A DNA stretch of 64,000 bases, from NCBI GenBank assembly GCA_018401435.1, contig JAGYJW010000018.1, positions 1 to 64,000 of the forward strand, written 5' to 3'. Below the pieces are notes generated by a model that did no database searches, had not been told where the DNA came from, and saw only the letters and a list, made by a program, of their open reading frames with translations. This document shows, one piece after another, positions 62,512 to 64,000 of the stretch (within the stretch, counting starts at the first letter, position 1; each line of letters starts with the position of its first letter). The position numbers and the translations under genes are program-made. This DNA is from Deltaproteobacteria bacterium (GTDB lineage Bacteria; Myxococcota_A; UBA796; UBA2385).

Positions 62512-63617
62512 CATTTGTCGCTTCCCCCCCGGGCTGGCTCCACCAGGTCCAGCGCCACGCCTTCACCCTCAAAGGGGTCGGTCAGGGTGGGCAGGGCTTG
62601 GGCGGGGGGCTGCAAGCGCAGGGCCTGGGCCGGCCAGCCCGCCGCCACCAGGGCCTCCTCCACCAGCCGCGCGATGACGGCGTGGCCCTGGCGGTTGGGG
62701 TGCATCTCGTCCAGAATCAGCTGCAGACCGCCCTCTTGGGGGAAGCGTGCCGGCAGGTCCACCAGGGGGGCCCCCCAGCGCGTCGCCACCTGCCGCATGG
62801 CGTCGCGGTAGGGCTGCCAGACCTTGGGGCCAGGACGGTGCTGCATATCGGCGCGGTTGGCCAGCATGACAAAGGCCACCCCGCCGCCGTCGGCGTGCAT
62901 GCGGCGGGCCATCGCTTCGAGGTTCTGGGCGTAGGTGTTGAGGGGCACCCGGCGGCGGCCCCGGGGCTGCTCGGCCGCGACCCCGGACACGGTGCGGGCG
63001 CCGCGGCCTGCGGTGCGCGCCAGCAGCCCGTCGACCCGGCGAAAGAGGGCGCTGCGCTCCAACAGCTCGCGCAGGGCGCTGGACCGGCGCACCGCGGTGA
63101 TGACCTCGCTGTCCACGAACTGGTCGAAGTTGTTGTCCGACCACAGGCTGGCGATGATCAGCAGGTCGGGCTGCAGGGCCAGGCCGCGCAGCTCCAGCAT
63201 GTTGATGGCCTGCACGGTGGACCAGCCCGGCACCCCGGCGTTGATGACGTCGGCCCCCAGGCGCTCTTCGAGAAGATGCGTGAACACTTCATCCTGGTCC
63301 ACCCCAAAGCCAAAGATGCTGCTGTCGCCCAGCACCAGGGCCCGGCGCCGCGTGGGCGGCCCGCGGTCGATGTCGCGCATGCCCAGGGCGTTGATATGGG
63401 CCCGTCCGCCCTCCACCGGCCAGTCGCCGGGGGCCAGCTCCCACAGCAGGTGGGGGTTTCCGGGCAGGGTCTGGCCCATGCTGGGGCCCAGGCTGCCCGG
63501 GCTTGGCGGGGGCGGCGGCGCCTGGGGCGCAAGGCCGGCCAGAAGCTCCAAGCCCACCAGCAGTCCAAGGGCGAGCAGGGCGCTCTGGAGCAGGGCCTTC
63601 TGGGCGGCGGAGGGCAT
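62511..63617 (-). CDS. membrane-anchored SGNH/GDSL hydrolase
   Basis: 368 aa. An N-terminal helix (LLQSALLALGLLVGLELLAG) anchors or exports it. The SGNH nucleophile block is LVLGDSSIFGFGVDQDE, the next block has INAGVPGWSTVQ and DNNFDQF, and the last has DEMHPNRQGHAVIARLV with the Asp-x-x-His pair (DEMH). These enzymes remove or add acetyl or similar groups on glycans or small molecules. The ATG at 63617 is the Met just before the helix. It lies head-to-tail with another SGNH gene upstream. Confidence 0.85.
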   Translation of the reverse strand: MPSAAQKALLQSALLALGLLVGLELLAGLAPQAPPPPPSPGSLGPSMGQTLPGNPHLLWELAPGDWPVEGGRAHINALGMRDIDRGPPTRRRALVLGDSSIFGFGVDQDEVFTHLLEERLGADVINAGVPGWSTVQAINMLELRGLALQPDLLIIASLWSDNNFDQFVDSEVITAVRRSSALRELLERSALFRRVDGLLARTAGRGARTVSGVAAEQPRGRRRVPLNTYAQNLEAMARRMHADGGGVAFVMLANRADMQHRPGPKVWQPYRDAMRQVATRWGAPLVDLPARFPQEGGLQLILDEMHPNRQGHAVIARLVEEALVAAGWPAQALRLQPPAQALPTLTDPFEGEGVALDLVEPARGGSDK

Positions 63618-63625
63618 GGTGCTGC

Positions 63626-64000
63626 TCAGTCCTTGGCCTGGCCGGCGTCGCCCGCGTCCAGGCAAGCCGCGAGGGCATCGGCCACCACCGCGTGGCCCCG
63701 GGGAGTCCAATGGCCATCCCAGGTGAAGTAGAGGCTGGCGGGATCGCCCGCGGCGCGCAGGGCCGGGCTCAGATCACAGGCGGCGATGTCCATGCGCCGC
63801 AGGATGTCGAGCAGCAGGGCTGCCGGGGCGTCCAGCTCGGCCGATGCCGGGTCCAGGCCCACCAGGCTGAGGGTGGGCGCCACCCGCGCCGGGTCGATGA
63901 CAAAGGCCGGCGGCGCCACCGCCACCAGCAGGCGCTGTCCCCGCTGGGTGGTCGCGCGCTTCAGCTCTTCCAAGGCGCGCTCGGTCTCGCCCCGCACCCC
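63626..64000 (-). CDS. SGNH/AlgX-like hydrolase, 3' end only
   Basis: Open at the right edge, so only the last ~124 codons are seen. They end with the Asp/His block YFTWDGHWTPRGHAVVADAL, matching the C-terminal catalytic part of AlgX/AlgJ-like or SGNH proteins that O-acetylate polysaccharides. The stop lies 9 bp before the ATG of the second SGNH gene, so both are in one operon. The substrate is unknown. Confidence 0.7.
   Translation of the reverse strand, partial: GVRGETERALEELKRATTQRGQRLLVAVAPPAFVIDPARVAPTLSLVGLDPASAELDAPAALLLDILRRMDIAACDLSPALRAAGDPASLYFTWDGHWTPRGHAVVADALAACLDAGDAGQAKD

Overview
This 64 kb window is very GC-rich and densely packed with genes. Its content points to a myxobacterium-like member of the Myxococcota. 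The supporting features are a zinc-ribbon Ser/Thr kinase, an FHA protein, an AgmX/PglI-type protein, lipoproteins with MopE-type Ca/metal-binding repeats and FG-GAP repeats, NHL-repeat proteins, a MYXO-CTERM-like C-terminal anchor, DUF1501 and cytochrome genes, and many secreted proteins with low-complexity DTD or GAD linkers. This is inference from gene content; no rRNA or tRNA gene was found to place it more precisely.

Layout. 0-9 kb: a broken LTD/F5-8C/CotH surface protein, a Ser/Thr kinase, a secreted GH15-like enzyme, an AarF/UbiB kinase and an Smr protein. 9-12 kb: a tightly overlapping comM - DUF3006 - recA operon. 12-18 kb: an NHL protein, a calcium-binding/FG-GAP lipoprotein and an AgmX-like gene. 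18-21 kb: DnaJ/CbpA, then the folate genes pabB-pabA. 22-28.6 kb: an unrecognised block made of an FHA protein, a 169-bp direct repeat flanking a roughly 1 kb cassette with its own promoter and one unknown secreted protein, a 179-aa protein, and a protein with PGDP..GAR repeats. 28.7-30.2 kb: an APH-like kinase with DUF6285. 30.2-36 kb: a Cys-rich lipoprotein, a di-haem-type cytochrome, a lipoprotein, DUF1501 and patatin operon. 36-39 kb: a Dph6-like protein, a lipoprotein and a LysM protein. 39-44.5 kb: an RND efflux operon whose outer-membrane gene is fused to the start of an agmatinase-like gene. 44.5-48 kb: an RCK ion channel, an SLC13 transporter and a universal stress protein. 48-48.6 kb: a GreB/flavin-oxidoreductase chimera. 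48.9-53.7 kb: two large related membrane proteins. 53.9-55.7 kb: a surface-repeat protein and MsrB. 55.7-64 kb: a twin NHLP-leader-like protein diverging from a run of same-strand genes for a ClpB-like ATPase, a CBS protein, a ferritin-like membrane protein, a NodU/SxtI-type carbamoyltransferase, DUF5989 and a methyltransferase, followed by two SGNH hydrolase genes on the opposite strand.

Most promising for new biology are (1) the NHLP-like twin-module protein facing an AAA+ unfoldase with a degenerate first ATPase domain, and (2) the repeat-flanked cassette at 24.9-26.2 kb. A caution: several genes carry single-base frame breaks, often next to G/C runs, and two are N-terminus/C-terminus chimeras. 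Some of this is probably assembly error, so the interrupted genes should not be read as genuine pseudogenes without checking.
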